64,000 nt of DNA, taken from assembly GCA_920105625.2 (NCBI GenBank), contig OV050032.1, positions 8,794,129-8,858,128 on the forward strand, in the 5' to 3' direction. Origin of the DNA: Clusia tigrina (lineage: Eukaryota > Arthropoda > Insecta > Diptera > Clusiidae). The notes beneath the pieces were generated by a model. That model made no database searches. It worked only from the letters and a program-made list of their open reading frames with translations, and had not been told where the DNA came from. Shown here in pieces: positions 1-13,105 of the stretch (the stretch's first letter is position 1; each line of letters begins with the position of its first letter). Made by a program: the position numbers and the translations under genes.

Positions 1-612
1 TCATTGCAGAACATATTTTCATTCCTGAACACATCTTCATTCCCGAACACATCTTCATTCTTGAACACATTATCATTGCTGAACACATCATCATTGCTGA
101 ATACCTCTTCATTGCTGAACACATCTTCATTCCTGAACACATTATCATTGCTGAACACAATATTACTCCTGAACACATCATCATTGCTGAACACATCTCC
201 ATTCCTGAACACATCTTCAATCCTGAACAGATCTTCCTTCCTGAACACATCTTCATTGCAGAACATATTTTCATTCCTGAACACATCTTCATTCCCGAAC
301 ACATCTTCATTCTTGAACACATTATCATTGCTGAACACATCATCATTGCTGAATACCTCTTCATTGCTGAACACATCTTCATTCCTGAACACATTATCAT
401 TGCTGAACACAATATTACTCCTGAACACATCATCATTGCTGAACACATCTTCATTCCTGAACACATCTTCAATCCTGAACAGATCTTCCTTCCTGAATAC
501 ATCTTCATTCCTGAACACATCAGCATTCCTGAACACATTATTACTCCTAAACACATCTTTATTCCTGAACATATTTTCATTCCTGAACACATCATTCCTG
601 AATACATCATCG
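1..612. repeat. 18-bp minisatellite with 252-bp higher-order repeat (runs off the left edge)
   Basis: About 34 tandem copies of an 18-bp unit of the form tcattcctgaacacatct. The block starting at position 1 reappears almost unchanged at 253, so 14 units form a 252-bp higher-order repeat. The unit is a multiple of 3 and has no stop in one frame, giving an open Leu-Asn-Thr-Ser-Ser frame of about 200 codons. I regard that frame as a by-product of the repeat. The array is cut by the window edge. Confidence 0.93.
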
Positions 613-3600
613 CATTCTTATAATGAAAAGGGAGTGCGAAGAAACATTCACTCAGTTCATTCCATGAATAATTATATTTATTGAATGTATTTTTATATTA
701 TTTTTATATGTTTTAGGCCCAGAATTTCTTTCAGTGTAATTTTTGTTTATGTATATATAAAACAAAACCATGCCCTCTTTTCCTTGAAAATATGCTGTCG
801 TCGCAGCAAGAAGAAGATTTCAAAGTTGTCAGAAAAAACTACCGTTGCCGTGCCGTGCCATTGGAATATGGGCGTGGCAGGTGACATTAAAAATCTTCAT
901 ATGCACCTCGACTTGGTTGAGTGTATATGTACATAGTGGGCGGGGCCGCTCAATATGAGGGCTTTGTGTTCTTTCCCACAAGAAATTTACAAACACCACG
1001 GAACTTATCAGAAAACTCACAATGAAACATCTTACCCGGTTGTGCCAGGATAATTCTTATGAATATTTGTCTTATTTTTTTCATATTTTTGTTGCTGTAC
1101 ACAAATACTGCAGTTGCTGGGCTGACTCGCATTTTGAGGCACAGATGGGCAGGAGTTCGCTAGATACCGTGCTGCTTCATGGAGTTGCAAGCGTATGCAC
1201 AAACTATTAATGCAAAGTCCTTGGGGTGTTGTAGGGTGGTGGCCGGCCATATAACAAATGTTGTACTCTGCAACTAAGCATCCTCCCTCTCCTCTCTCTC
1301 TCTGTCTCTCTCTATCTCTGTCCCCCTCTCTCTCTCCCCCTCTCTCTCTCTCTCCCCCTCTCTCTGTCTCTCCCCCTCTCTCTATCTCTCACTCAATATC
1401 ATTTCCTTTGTCTGTGCTGTTCCCTGTCTGTGTGCGTGCTTCTGAACCTGTAAATAAATACTAGTATGTGCCTTAGGGCAGTTCTGCTGCTAAGAACCTA
1501 CAACTCGTCCTCCTTGCCCCGTGTCACTTCTCCTACTCTACCGTAGCTTCTATTTAGCTTCCCTTTTGTGAAGACGAAAAATAATGAAATGTTGTTCCTT
1601 CGCCGTGATTGGCGTGGTGCCCATAAAGCCCATACAAAAATAAGTCTCAAGTCTTGTTGTGTGCATTTTTTTACTTTTGAACAATTTAAATTAAAATAAA
1701 ATTAGATTTGGCTTTTTTCAAAAAAAGTTTCATTAAAGAAATTTGTTATGAAATTTGTTGTTAACAACGAACGAGAGATAAATTCGAATCTTGATTGTGA
1801 CTTTATGCATACCACTCGTTTTTTTTTTTTTTGTATACGGAAAGCAGCTGCCTTTGAGCAAAGGAGTGTGTTTTTCAGTGTGCGACCGACACATTCCATT
1901 TTGGAAACAATTTCAAAGAGCGCACATATAATAATTTTCTTAAATATGCGATGCACACACTTGTTGTTTTCTAAATTTTTGTTCATACAAATTGATTCAG
2001 CGAGACTTTACATTGTGTGACTTGGAGGAACATTTTGCCTGATTGTCGTTTCACTGGGAGGTGAATAGTATAATGACCGCAAATGGCGCTGATGTCACAT
2101 AGTGTGAACTTAGCATCAACACCGTGGCATCTCGGTGTGTTCATTTCCACTATTGTGTCATCCTCAATCGCCCAAAAGTAAACCAAAAATATTTGCTCCA
2201 CTTTCGCTGTGGTCACGGCAATTTGCGCCGTTCGCGTCACCAGTGTGCGTGCGAGTGCGTACCGCATAAATTCTTGGCGGCAATTTTCCGAGTTTCTGGC
2301 ACATTTTCCACACTCCCGCCCGCATATGCAAATATATTGCATTGAGATGCTGCAAACGGCCGTCCCCGCCGCCAGCCGCTAATCAATTGGCGCCGAGCTG
2401 CTGTGTTCTTCCACCGAAGTTTGGTGGTAGCTCCTTTACGAAGAGCATTGACATTGCGCCACTTTGACTCGGTCGGGTCTGCGCTGCGATGCTTTGCAGT
2501 GTTCTTCAGTGCCGTGTTCTTCAGTGCCGTGTTTCGTGGCCCTCGTAGCCGATCCTTGTGCAACTGCGTACGCCGCAGATATCTCGAATTGTGTCGCGTT
2601 GGCGGTGTTAGCTGCGCAATAATCGAGGCACTCGCCTTAGCCTGAAGGCGTGGCCAATAGGAGCGCTGCAGCGTTGGCACTTTCTGTGTGCGCTAATTTT
2701 AAAAATGCTTTCATCACAATTTTGATCAAAAATCAAATCAGTGCGTCGCTAATGGTATCTTTTGTTGTTGTTGTTGTTTTTATGTTTACAGCATGTGCGG
2801 CTGGCGGCAAGTTCGTCTTTTACGCCTTCGTGTGAAGCTGCTGCTGCTGGAATGCCTTTTTTTCTGATTATTTTTGAAATTTGCATTTCTATTCTAAAAT
2901 TGACTTTTCGTGAATTTCCGCTGCCCCCATGTCATAATTTTGAGAAATGTTTTTCTACGAATGCTTTAAATATTTGAAATTGTTCAGCTGGGAAGTTGTT
3001 TATTTGTGTGTTCGCAGACAAGAACAGTAAATAACCGAAGCAATCAGAAAATAAATATCAATAAATATTATTCGGAATATATCGTTGCAGCTTATTGCGT
3101 GCCCGAGCTCTGATTACGCTTATGCCGAATCAACACAAATATGGCTATCATTGCAGCTTCTCAATGTGGCTGCAACTCTGCTTACCATACCGAACCTTAC
3201 TGTACCGTACCTTGGCTTACCGTGCCTCTAAAGCTGCTGCTTGCATCTCTGCACACTCTGGTTGTGCTCTAGCAAACAACCTTCCTCCCCCCATTGCAGT
3301 GTACGTCGCCAAAGCGTGAGTGTACACATTGCCATCATCATAATGCCGGAGGTGCGATGATGAAGCAAATTTAAGGACATACACGCCAGTGTTCTACAAC
3401 AAATCAGCAACAGGCCAACTGTTGTTGTCATGCTATGTCCTTTTTGTAGTTCAGCTCGAAGAATAAATGTATTTCCTTTATCCGGGTAATGGAGGAGGGC
3501 AGGACGGACGAACTGAACGACGCTCTTTGTGTAGCAAATCGTTTTAATTGAATTACTAAGCAATTTGCATGGTGATATGGAAATTCGGAAATTTACAAAC

Positions 3601-4559
3601 TGGCTCGTTAAACAAATAGGCAACAAGCTCTGAGTATTTCAGAAGACCTCCGCACACAGCAAAGAACCAGGGACCTATTTCACCCACAGAAACAAAGTCG
3701 CAATGTGAAAGTTTTGGTTCGAATGGTTTCCATTTTCTCGTCATCTTAGTTAGTTCAAATGCCTCCAAGCCAAGCGTAATTATTTAATAGTATTTCATTT
3801 GTCATTCACCATAGTATATCCTGAGACTATATGTGGCACTCCTAATTAGACCATTCCGAGATATTTTCCCGACTACAGATTAAAAAAATCGCTGCTGGTC
3901 TTAATCATAATTCTTAAACAAGACTTTTGATGCATTGATTGTCTCATTACTTACCTCTGCCTCACACTCCTACCTCTGTAGCGCAATCTTTGGAACCAAC
4001 AAACAATACCGCAAAAAACATATGGACTAGAATGAACCCAGAAAATACCAAAACTTGCGTATAACTTACCAGTATTCCGCATTTGTCCCTTCGCAATTGT
4101 GGTACCATCATCATCACTCTCAAAATTCTGTATCTAAACCCACAAATTTGGATGTAAAATATAGACTAGTTATTTAAATGTGGTATGATGATCCTTCAAT
4201 CAATTCTTGCGTCCTATCTTTCAAGGCTATCCCATCCCTCTTTTAGAATCGCTTTAATAGGGTGCAAAGGATTGTGAGCACAGTAGTCTCTTCCAATCTC
4301 AAAACTAGAAGATCAAATCTTGCACCTGGTATAGGAGCCGACGACTTACTATATTCATCTAAACTGCTCTCATTTCATTGTACCTTTACGGCGCATCTTT
4401 ACCATTTCACGGCAGTTCAATTTAAGAAATCAGCAGATATTGTGGCACCTCACCCCACTTCCATTTAACATAGTACATTGCAGCACATCTTCTGCCAACT
4501 AATCTTAGTTCAGTATTTTATTACTTCTCCCCAGGTCTCCTCATTTTCACAACTCTAAA
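613..4559. other. Non-coding stretch upstream of the first exon in the window
   Basis: No gene recognised. It holds a CT-rich tract (listed separately), a T run near 1811, a more GC-rich stretch at about 2240-2680 with a short duplication (cagtgccgtgttcttcagtg), and several short open frames on both strands without splice context or protein-like composition. It is probably intron or 5' flank of the supervillin gene, because the first exon seen at 13106 starts inside a codon and so needs an exon further left. Confidence 0.6.
1282..1398. repeat. CT-rich pyrimidine tract
   Basis: Almost pure pyrimidine sequence made of tctctctc and ccccctct blocks. Simple repeat in non-coding DNA. Confidence 0.85.
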
Positions 4560-6030
4560 GCAGCCTCATTTCAATACATCTTCACTGTAGTACATCTTCA
4601 CTCCAATACATCCTCACTATAATACATTGTCACAGTAATACATCCTCAATCCAATACATCTTCCCTTCCAGTATCCACTTAGTATATCCACTTCGGTACA
4701 GCTTCTACACACACACACACACATATCTCCATTTCCTCACAACTTCATTTCACCACATTTTCAGTTTACTGCGCCGACATTTTACCACATCGATACCTCA
4801 CAGTTAATTATTATTACACCATAATTATCACTTTCCAAAATTGTCATTGGAGCACATTGTCATTTCAACACATTGTCTTTCCACCACATTGTCATTTCAA
4901 CACATTGTCATTTCAACACATTGTCATTCCACCACATTGTCATTTCAACACATTGTCATTTCACTACATTGTCATTTCACTACATTGTCATATCACCACA
5001 TTGTCATTTCACCACATTGTCATATCACTTCATTGTCATTTCACTACATTGTCATTTCACTACACTGTTATTTCACTTCATTGTCATTTCACTACATTGT
5101 CTTTTTACTACATTGTCATCCCACTACATTGTCATTTCACTACATTGTCATTTCACTACATTGTCATTTCACTACATTCTCATTTCACTACATTGTCAAT
5201 TCCCTACCTTGTCAATTCCCTACATTGTCATTTCACTACATTGTCAATTCACTACATTGTCATTTCACTACATTGTCAATTAACTGCATTGTCAATTCAC
5301 TACATTTTCATATCATTACATTGTCATTTCACTACATTGTCATTTCACTACATAGTCATTTCACTACATTGTCAATTCACTGCATTGTCAATTCACTACT
5401 TTGCAATTCATTACATTGTCATTTCAACACATTGTCATTTCACCAAATTGTCATTTCACCCCATTGTTATTTCACCCGTTGTTATTTCACCACATTGTCA
5501 TTTCACTACATTTTCAATTCCCTACATTGTGATTTTACTACATTGTTATTTCACTACATTGTCATTTCACCACATTGTCATTTCACCACATTGTCATTTC
5601 ACCACATTGTCATTTCACCACATTCTCATTTCACCACATTGTCATTTCACCACATTGTCAGTTCACCACATTTTCATTTCACCACATTGTCATTTCACCA
5701 CATTGTCAGTTCACCACATTTTCATTTAACTACATTGTCAATTCCCTACCTTGTCAATTCCCTACATTGTCATTTCACTAAATTGTCAATTCGCTACATT
5801 GTCATTTCTCCACATTGTCTTTTCTCCACATTGTCTTTTCACCATCTTGTCACTTTACCATTTTGTCACTTTACCATCTTGTCACTTTACCATCTTGTCA
5901 CTTTACCATCTTGTCATTTTACCATCTTGTCATTTTACCAATCTTATCACTTTACCATCTTGTCACTTTACCATCTTGTCACTTCTTTGTTTCGCCACCT
6001 TGTCACTTTACCACATCGTCATTCCGTCAC
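4560..6030. repeat. 16-bp minisatellite with a degenerate left edge
   Basis: From about 4848 the sequence is some 70 tandem copies of a 16-bp unit, cattgtcatttcacta, with variants. In the last 200 bp it shifts to the related catcttgtcactttac. Positions 4560-4847 hold a looser, older version (acatcttcactccaatac). The unit length is not a multiple of 3 and contains no stop in any phase, so all three + frames are open for long distances (over 400 codons in one). These frames are not genes. Confidence 0.93.
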
Positions 6031-6843
6031 ATCCTATGTCCCTAACCAAAAAGGAATCCCCACCTTTGCTTCTCTTAATTCACCGAATGTATTTGGAACT
6101 TTGCCATTTGGGATGAAATAAATTGTTGTTGAAAGACAGTCCTCAAGTAGAAGAATTCACCGGAAAGATACTCGTATTTTAAACAAACTACACGGAATAT
6201 CTCTTATATCCTCGTATGTCGGGTGACTTCTTATGCAGCGGTTTTTTAATGCTTTTCAAATATCCCACTACATATTTAGGCGTAATGAGTGCCGTCACCT
6301 GGACGCCCACACAAATACAAACACCCATAATGGCTATGATGGATGATGGGGCAGGCAAGCGGACCACCGAACCGCCGCTTCCTAGCGCGCCAGCGGAAAG
6401 GCAGGCGTGGATGTTTTGCTATACAGGTCCATTCAATTTGGCAACGGTTCATCTTTCACCAATTTGCAGCGCTAATATTCTCTTAATTGGGCGCTCCGAA
6501 TGATGGCATGGAATTAAGGATACTGGATATTAGGGAGTTGCTTTTTATTGCTTTAATGGCATTAATTCATGATTGTGGGTGTGAAAGGTGGAGTATACTG
6601 GTGGCTGGTGGCTGGTGCTTAGTGAGTGGTGATTAGTGAGTGGTGCCTGGTGTGTAGTGCTTCGTATGTGTGGTTCCTGGAGTACAGTGCCTCGTGTGTG
6701 TGGTCCCTTTTATGTGGTGCCTCATGTGTGGTGTCTGGTCGGCGAGGGGTTGGGGTGCTTGTGTGAGGTCATTGTTTGGAATCTAGTGTTTAGTAATTTT
6801 GTTTTATTTACTTACATCGTGACTGTGACTGGGGCTTTGAGTA

Positions 6844-6844
<1 letters not shown>

Positions 6845-6884
<40 letters not shown>
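6845..6884. repeat. (GT)n microsatellite
   Basis: About 20 uninterrupted GT dinucleotides. Confidence 0.95.
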
Positions 6885-6886
<2 letters not shown>

Positions 6887-7492
6887 ATGCTGCATTTACA
6901 GCTAAAGTAATTAAATCGTATCAAAACTGACGCCACTCAATGCAAACAAATATACAAAAATCAATATAAGCAACAACAACAACCGCAATAACAATAGTCA
7001 ACAAACACAATGGAGACGCACACACTCCTCCTCCTCCTCCTGCTCCTCTTGCTCCTCCTCGCATACAAATAATCAAATTACAAATATTTGTGTGTGGGGA
7101 GTAAACGGCAATTCTCGTTTATAGCCGCGCTACAACAGCAAAAACAACGACAGAAAAACAACAACAACCACAGCAAGAAGAAAATCCAACAACATCAGAA
7201 ATAAAAAGTACACACCGACCAACACGGGCAGAGTCAGCAATCAGCAATCAAATAAATATTTCTAATTTAATTATGTGTCCGTGTATAATGAAAGAAAATA
7301 ATTGCGGATCGTCCCGTGCACATTGCAACAATATTGTGTCAATATTTGCGTGCACTTTCCTTCCATTGAAGTGCGACTCTCGACTCTCGACTCTTGCCCA
7401 GCTCGGTTGCCCAGTTCAGTTGCAGGGGAATCACGTTTAATGTTTTCCAATTAAACGCTGCAACTCGCAGAAAGGAATGTGTTGTTGTTAGG

Positions 7493-7789
7493 TTAAAAAA
7501 TTGTCCCGACACGTGCTAAAGCCGGTCTCCCTCCGTCCTGCCTAATGGCCTCCTCTACCGTTGCTTCTACCTTTGCCTGTACATTTGCTTCTACATTTGC
7601 CTCTATGGTTGCTTCTGCCGTTGCTTCTGGGGTTGCCTCTGCCTCTGCCTGTGCTATTCCCTTAATTAAATCATCAACGGAACTGAAATCTGTTGCGGTG
7701 GTGGCTGGCGTCTGGCTTGGCTTGGCCGGCCGGCTGGCCGACTGGCTGGCTTTGGTGCCAGCGGGCCCACACGTCGTATGAGTGCGCAA
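7493..7789 (-). other. Unassigned open frame with Glu-Ala-Thr hexamer repeats
   Basis: A 98-codon minus-strand frame beginning with ATG. Its middle is a degenerate two- to four-residue repeat (EATPEATAEATIEANVEANV) encoded by hexamer-like DNA repeats, and SSVDDLIKGIAQAEAEA precedes it. The composition is more protein-like than that of most frames here, but there is no splice context, homologue or promoter to support it. It may be a chance frame through a short repeat. Confidence 0.15.
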
Positions 7790-9104
7790 ATAATTGACTT
7801 CAATTAAAAAGCGTTTCTATGTTTTGGTTTTTCAAACACAGCTTTTTCCGTTCGTTTATTTGTTTAATTTGAATGCCAATCGGAAATGCAAGCTGTTCGG
7901 ATCTGTCGTTGAGGACGGATTGGCGACACCTTTTCAGATTCCAAAGGCATGCAAGTCCGAGGGGCTAAAAGTGTGTGCTTTCATCTTACAATGTGGACTG
8001 TATGCGTACAAGTCTTATAAAATGGCGGCTTTTGTGCTTAACTAAAGCAGCCCTAAGCCACATATTTTCCGGCTGGGTGGAGCGGTGGCGCGTGTCGGTC
8101 GGTCAGTGATTCGGCCTGGGTGAGGGTGTCTGTGTCTGTCAACAAAAGGCACAAACCACCCGCCCACCTCTGCTCTGTGTAAATTCATACTAAATTTTTT
8201 CCATATTTATTAAAATTTTTGCAAAAACACGAAGTCTGTTTGTGTTTGTGTGTGTGTGTGTGTGTGTATGTGTCAGCGTAGGTACGCGAAGGAAATTTGA
8301 TTTTGTTTTTATCTTGTATTTCACTGTTTGTATTTTGTGGTTTTAATTTATTTTCGCAACTAATAAAAATAAAATTGGCTTTTTTAATTTAAATTGTTTT
8401 TCATTGTGCACTTAAAACAAACAAATAATTGTTTAAACAAATCGATGACTTTATTTTCATTTTGCTTGGCTCAATTTAAGGGGGCTACGCGTGTGGTCTA
8501 CTGTAATCACACTTTGCGTACGTATATTCTATCAATTCTGTACATCCGTGTCGCACCTGAGTACACGTGAAAATTTAGTCAAATGATTCACACTCGCCAA
8601 AAGTGTTTGCGAGTCATGCTTTCAATCGAACATTTACGCCAATTTATTTTTAATCCCGCTTTGATTCATGCAATCATTCCAATGAGTCTCAATTTAGCAG
8701 TGTGAATGAGTGCTTCTTGCTTTACGCTTTCCTTTGGTCTCATGACTCATAAAATTGTTGCATATTCCGACTTTGTGTTTCTCACAGGGATTTTGCTGTC
8801 CTCTAAAACACAATTCCAATGCTAATACACAGGAAGGTATTCTTTCTCCCTGGAATCTCCAATGAAGATTTACCCATACATGCAGATTCACGAGGTTTCG
8901 ATAGGTATTCGTATACTACATGGACTTTCTATCAACATTATCATAACAATTATTATATGAACTTCACCGTCATAATCATCATCCATCCTTAATTGAAATC
9001 ATCACTCTTCTCATTACCATCATTTAAAACAACAAATCTTCATATTAAAATGATCGAAATTTTTAACTAACTTCATTACCAACATTAACACCAACATTAT
9101 CACC

Positions 9105-9440
9105 ATCTTATCGGCAACTTATCGCCATCTTGCTACCTTTATTATTACCATCATTGCTAGCATCATTACTCTCATTATTAATACCATAATTACCACCATA
9201 ATTACCACCATCATTACCACCATCATTACCACCATCATTACCAACATAATTACCACCATCATTACCACCATCACTAATACCATCAATATCATTATTAATA
9301 CCATCATTACTAACATCATTACTGACATCATTACTACCATCATTAATATTATCATTAATAACATCAATAATGACATCAATAATATTATTATTAATACCAT
9401 CATTACTAACATCATTATCATCATTATTATTACTCATTAT
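9105..9440. repeat. ATT/ACC trinucleotide-type degenerate repeat
   Basis: Imperfect attaccaccatcattaccacc-type sequence. It is open on the minus strand as Asn-Asp-Gly and Met-Val-rich frames and grades into the 22-bp array that follows. Confidence 0.85.
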
Positions 9441-10545
9441 CACCAATATTATTACTCATTATCACCAATATTATTACACATTATCACCAATATTATTACT
9501 CATTATCATCATTATTATTACTCATCACCTATATTATTACTCATTATCATCATTTTTGTTACTCATTATCCCCAATATTATCACTCATTATCATCATTAT
9601 TATAACTCATTATCACCAATATTATTACTCATTATCACCAATATTATAACACATTATCACCAATATTATTACTCATTATCACCAATATTATTACTCATTA
9701 TCACCAATATTATTACTCATTATCACCAATATTACTACTCATTATCACCATTATTGTTACTCATTATCACCAATATTATTACTCATTATCACCAATATTA
9801 TTACTCATTATCACCAATATTATAACACGTTATCACCAATATTATTACTCATTATCACCAATATTATTACTCATCACCAATATTATTACTCATTATCATC
9901 ATTTTTGTTACTCATTATCCCCAATATTATCACTCATTATCATCATTATTATAACTCATTATCACCAATATTATTACTCATTATCACCAATATTATTACT
10001 CATTATCACCAATATTATTACTCATTATCACCAATATTATTACTCATTATCATCATTATTATTACTCATTATCACCAATATTATTACTCATTATCACCAA
10101 TATTATTACTCATTATCACCAATATTATTACTCATTATCATCATTATTATTACTCATCACCAATATTATTACTCATCATCATTTTTGTTACTCATTATCC
10201 CCAATATTATCACTCATTATCATCATTATTATTACTCATTATCACCAATATTATTACTCATTATCACCAATATTATTACTCATTATCATCATTATTATTA
10301 CTCATCACCAATATTATTACTCATTATCATCATTTTTGTTACTCATTATCCCCAATATTATCACTCATTATCATCATTATTATAACTCATTATCACCATT
10401 ATTATTACTCATTATCACCAATATTATTACTCATTATCACCATTATTATTACTCATTATCACCATTATTTTTACTCATTATCCCCAATATTATCACTCAT
10501 TATCACCATTATTTTTACTCATTATCATAACAACATCATCATCGT
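9441..10545. repeat. 22-bp minisatellite with higher-order blocks
   Basis: About 50 copies of a 22-bp unit with core attactcattatcaccaat. A variant block beginning catttttgttactcattatc recurs at 9551, 9900, 10180 and 10331, showing higher-order duplication with changing spacing (349, 280 and 151 bp). The long open + frames (Leu-Ile-Ile-Thr-rich) are repeat by-products. Confidence 0.93.
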
Positions 10546-13105
10546 CATTATCATAACCATTAAAATCATTATTACCACGCATTTTCTGTACCATTTTGTC
10601 AAAATCCGTTGTTCAGTTGTGAAAATGGGGCGGTTCTAAATCCCATTTCTACAGCAAAGAAAGCACTGCTGTATTGCAGTAATATCGGCGATCCTTTTAC
10701 GGGATCGTCACAGTATCGTCACATCTGAATGTCTTCCAAGATTTCCAGATATGCCGTTTTTAATTGCTTCCTAAGATTTTAGACAAAAGTTCTCCAAGAT
10801 TCTCTGCAGCTTGCGTCTTGCTCTGGAGATAAGACAACTTCAAACATACCCTTACTGCTCAATGCCCATCCATGTCCATCCATGCCTGACCTATGCATTT
10901 CCATACAATTGATTACAGTTCCACTGTTTACCGCGTCCCCTCGATTCCGAGATACGATTTAGTCAATTGAGCTCGAAATCTGAACCCCGCTTTTAACCGC
11001 TCAAGTACCCATGTACTATGAGTATGTAGCTCCCCACCCCCGCCCTGATGGTTGGTCCTGTTGTTGTAATTTCTATTGTGATGCACTTTCACACATTCCT
11101 AAATCCGCCCTCACCTTGACATGATTTCGCGCTTTCAATTCTTCAGGTGCATTTTAGCGCTTGCCAAGAGTTTTTTTCGTCGCTTTTTTCTGCCTTTCAT
11201 TGCAATTGCGCTCGGTCTGCTGGGGCTGGGTTGGTCTGATCTGCCTGCCTGCTTTATTTTGCTTTGCTTTGCTCTGCTCTGCTCAGCTCCCCTGCCCTGC
11301 CCGCTCTCTAATCCGGCTAGGTTACTATAGTAATCCAAAGTGTCACGGCTTATGAAATACTCGAGGCAGCTGCTGCTGCACTCCGTCCGTTCGTTCGTTC
11401 GTTCGCTCGTTCGTTCGTTCGTTCAATTACGAGAACTTTGTGCCGTTGGATGCAGATTTTTGATTTAATTCAATTTGGTTCGGTTTCTTTCTATGTCGTA
11501 TTAAATGGATTTGTGGGTGTTTAGGGTCATTTAGCGCATTTATAGCGCATTTAGTTGTTCAGTTTCAGCAAAACGTGTCAATGACTCTCGCTGAATTGAA
11601 AGTAAAGCACTTTAAACGGATTAACTGGGGTGTTCGTTGACAGTTGAGAGGCCGCCAATTGTGTAATTTATGTGATAACGCTTCAATGCTGACAGCAGGG
11701 CGGCTTGCCAATTATCCTCTTCTGATCGCCTTGTCCCCAATTAACTGCCCCAGTAACTACAGCGGTGCTTCGTACAATAATACGAGTACGTTTACATTTC
11801 TTATACAGATCATATCCATAGAGATTCTTTCGTGCATTTCTCTGCCATGGCGCAATAGTGTGCAGTCGCAAATAGTTTTGATGCTGTGCTAGTACAGGTG
11901 ACTCTGGAGTTCTCACTTCCTTTGGTGTTTGCCGCTTAAGCAATCTCACACCCACCCGTCTGCTTCTGTCGCATTGATTTGATGATATGATCCCGGTCTG
12001 TGTTGAACCCGCATCAACTCACGATAACGTTCTTGATTATGGCCATTTGTGGTTTGCACAGATCCGGCAGCATCCCTGTGGCCAGTGAGCTGCTCAGCAC
12101 TTTTAAACAATTGCAATTCTTTAATAATGTATAACAGGAAAATAGTTCCTTGCCACACACTGCTTCCACAGAACTGAACTTTGACATTTGCCAAACCCAA
12201 GTCACAAATCTTTCATGTTCTACTCAAGTGACTCTTCTTGGGGAATTCTTCGCTGGCCATGTATGTATAGTAACCTAGCCAGTTATGTGGGGAATATTCC
12301 ATGTAGCAATGCGAGTAACTGACCTCATGTAATGTTTCAGCGGACATTTATGACAACTCTTTGGCGACCCAGAGTTAGGTGTGTCTCAAATTCAAAATAT
12401 ACTGCTGAGGCAGCAGTTCGTAAGTGAAGTATGTCCGGTTGGTGGTTGGGGTCCTTCAGACCCCAAAGAGGGAGCAAATGGAGGTTCGGAGTGGATGGCC
12501 GCAGTGGTCAAAGATGACAGAGAGATGTATTAAAGATTGTTGGTTGCGTGACCTTCAAAATTGGGCCCCGCAGCACACACACACACACACATACACACAA
12601 GCAAGCAAACAAACAAACACGCACACAAGTAATTGAGTCCGTTGCTGGCTGATGTTTTGTTAGTTTGCTGTTGCTGAGTGGGCCTGATACCAGGTGCGTT
12701 TTGTTGCTAAATGGCCATGAGAGCTGCTAGGAGGCGTGGTGGCAACTGCCACACCATGCCTTCGTCACTACCATTACCAACGCTTCATTTGCTTATGGGC
12801 ACTCTGTAAGCAAAGGTGGTCGGTCTCTGTGGGCTTCACTGCCCAGTTTTATGTGGGTGTGTTGTGGTTCGCTAATTAGTTTGTGTGTAATTTGCCGGCA
12901 GGACTGTTGCTGCGTCGTTCGTAGTGGTTGTAATGAAGTTCTGTGGAAATCACCTGCGCCACCGGACTTTAGTCTCCAACTCAGGAGGCATCTAATTCTC
13001 CGAATGGGTTCCTATTAACAGCTTTTTAAATTCCTTTCACAATACCTTCGCTTGAAAGTTGTTGCCTTCCACTAATTTTGCGTTTTTCTTCTCTTGTTCT
13101 TTCAG
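10546..13105. other. Non-coding DNA up to the first exon acceptor
   Basis: No gene recognised. It includes a GTTC tetranucleotide run (11389-11424) and an AC run (12574-12599). The last 25 bases before 13106 are pyrimidine-rich and end in ttctttcag, a good 3' splice site, so this stretch is probably the intron before the first exon of the window. Confidence 0.6.
11389..11424. repeat. (GTTC)n microsatellite
   Basis: About nine copies of GTTC with one GCTC interruption. Confidence 0.9.

Larger units (their letters stand above)
6031..9104. other. Non-coding stretch with microsatellites
   Basis: No gene supported. It contains a GT run (6845-6884), a CTC run (7027-7060), another TG run (8248-8268), CAA/AAC-rich text at 6970-7200, and a hexamer-type repeat at 7545-7660. 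The rest is AT-rich sequence without recognisable features. Confidence 0.6.

Noticed and set aside
2237..2680. 147-codon minus-strand frame in a GC-richer stretch
   Set aside because: Arg/Lys/Ala-rich without motif or splice context, overlapped by + frames of equal quality.
4841..6121. Three overlapping + frames of 136-426 codons
   Set aside because: Produced by a 16-bp repeat lacking stop triplets; the peptides are the same repeat in shifted registers.
9370..10639. Leu/Ile/Thr-rich open frames resembling membrane proteins
   Set aside because: 22-bp AT-rich array translated; hydrophobicity comes from base composition.
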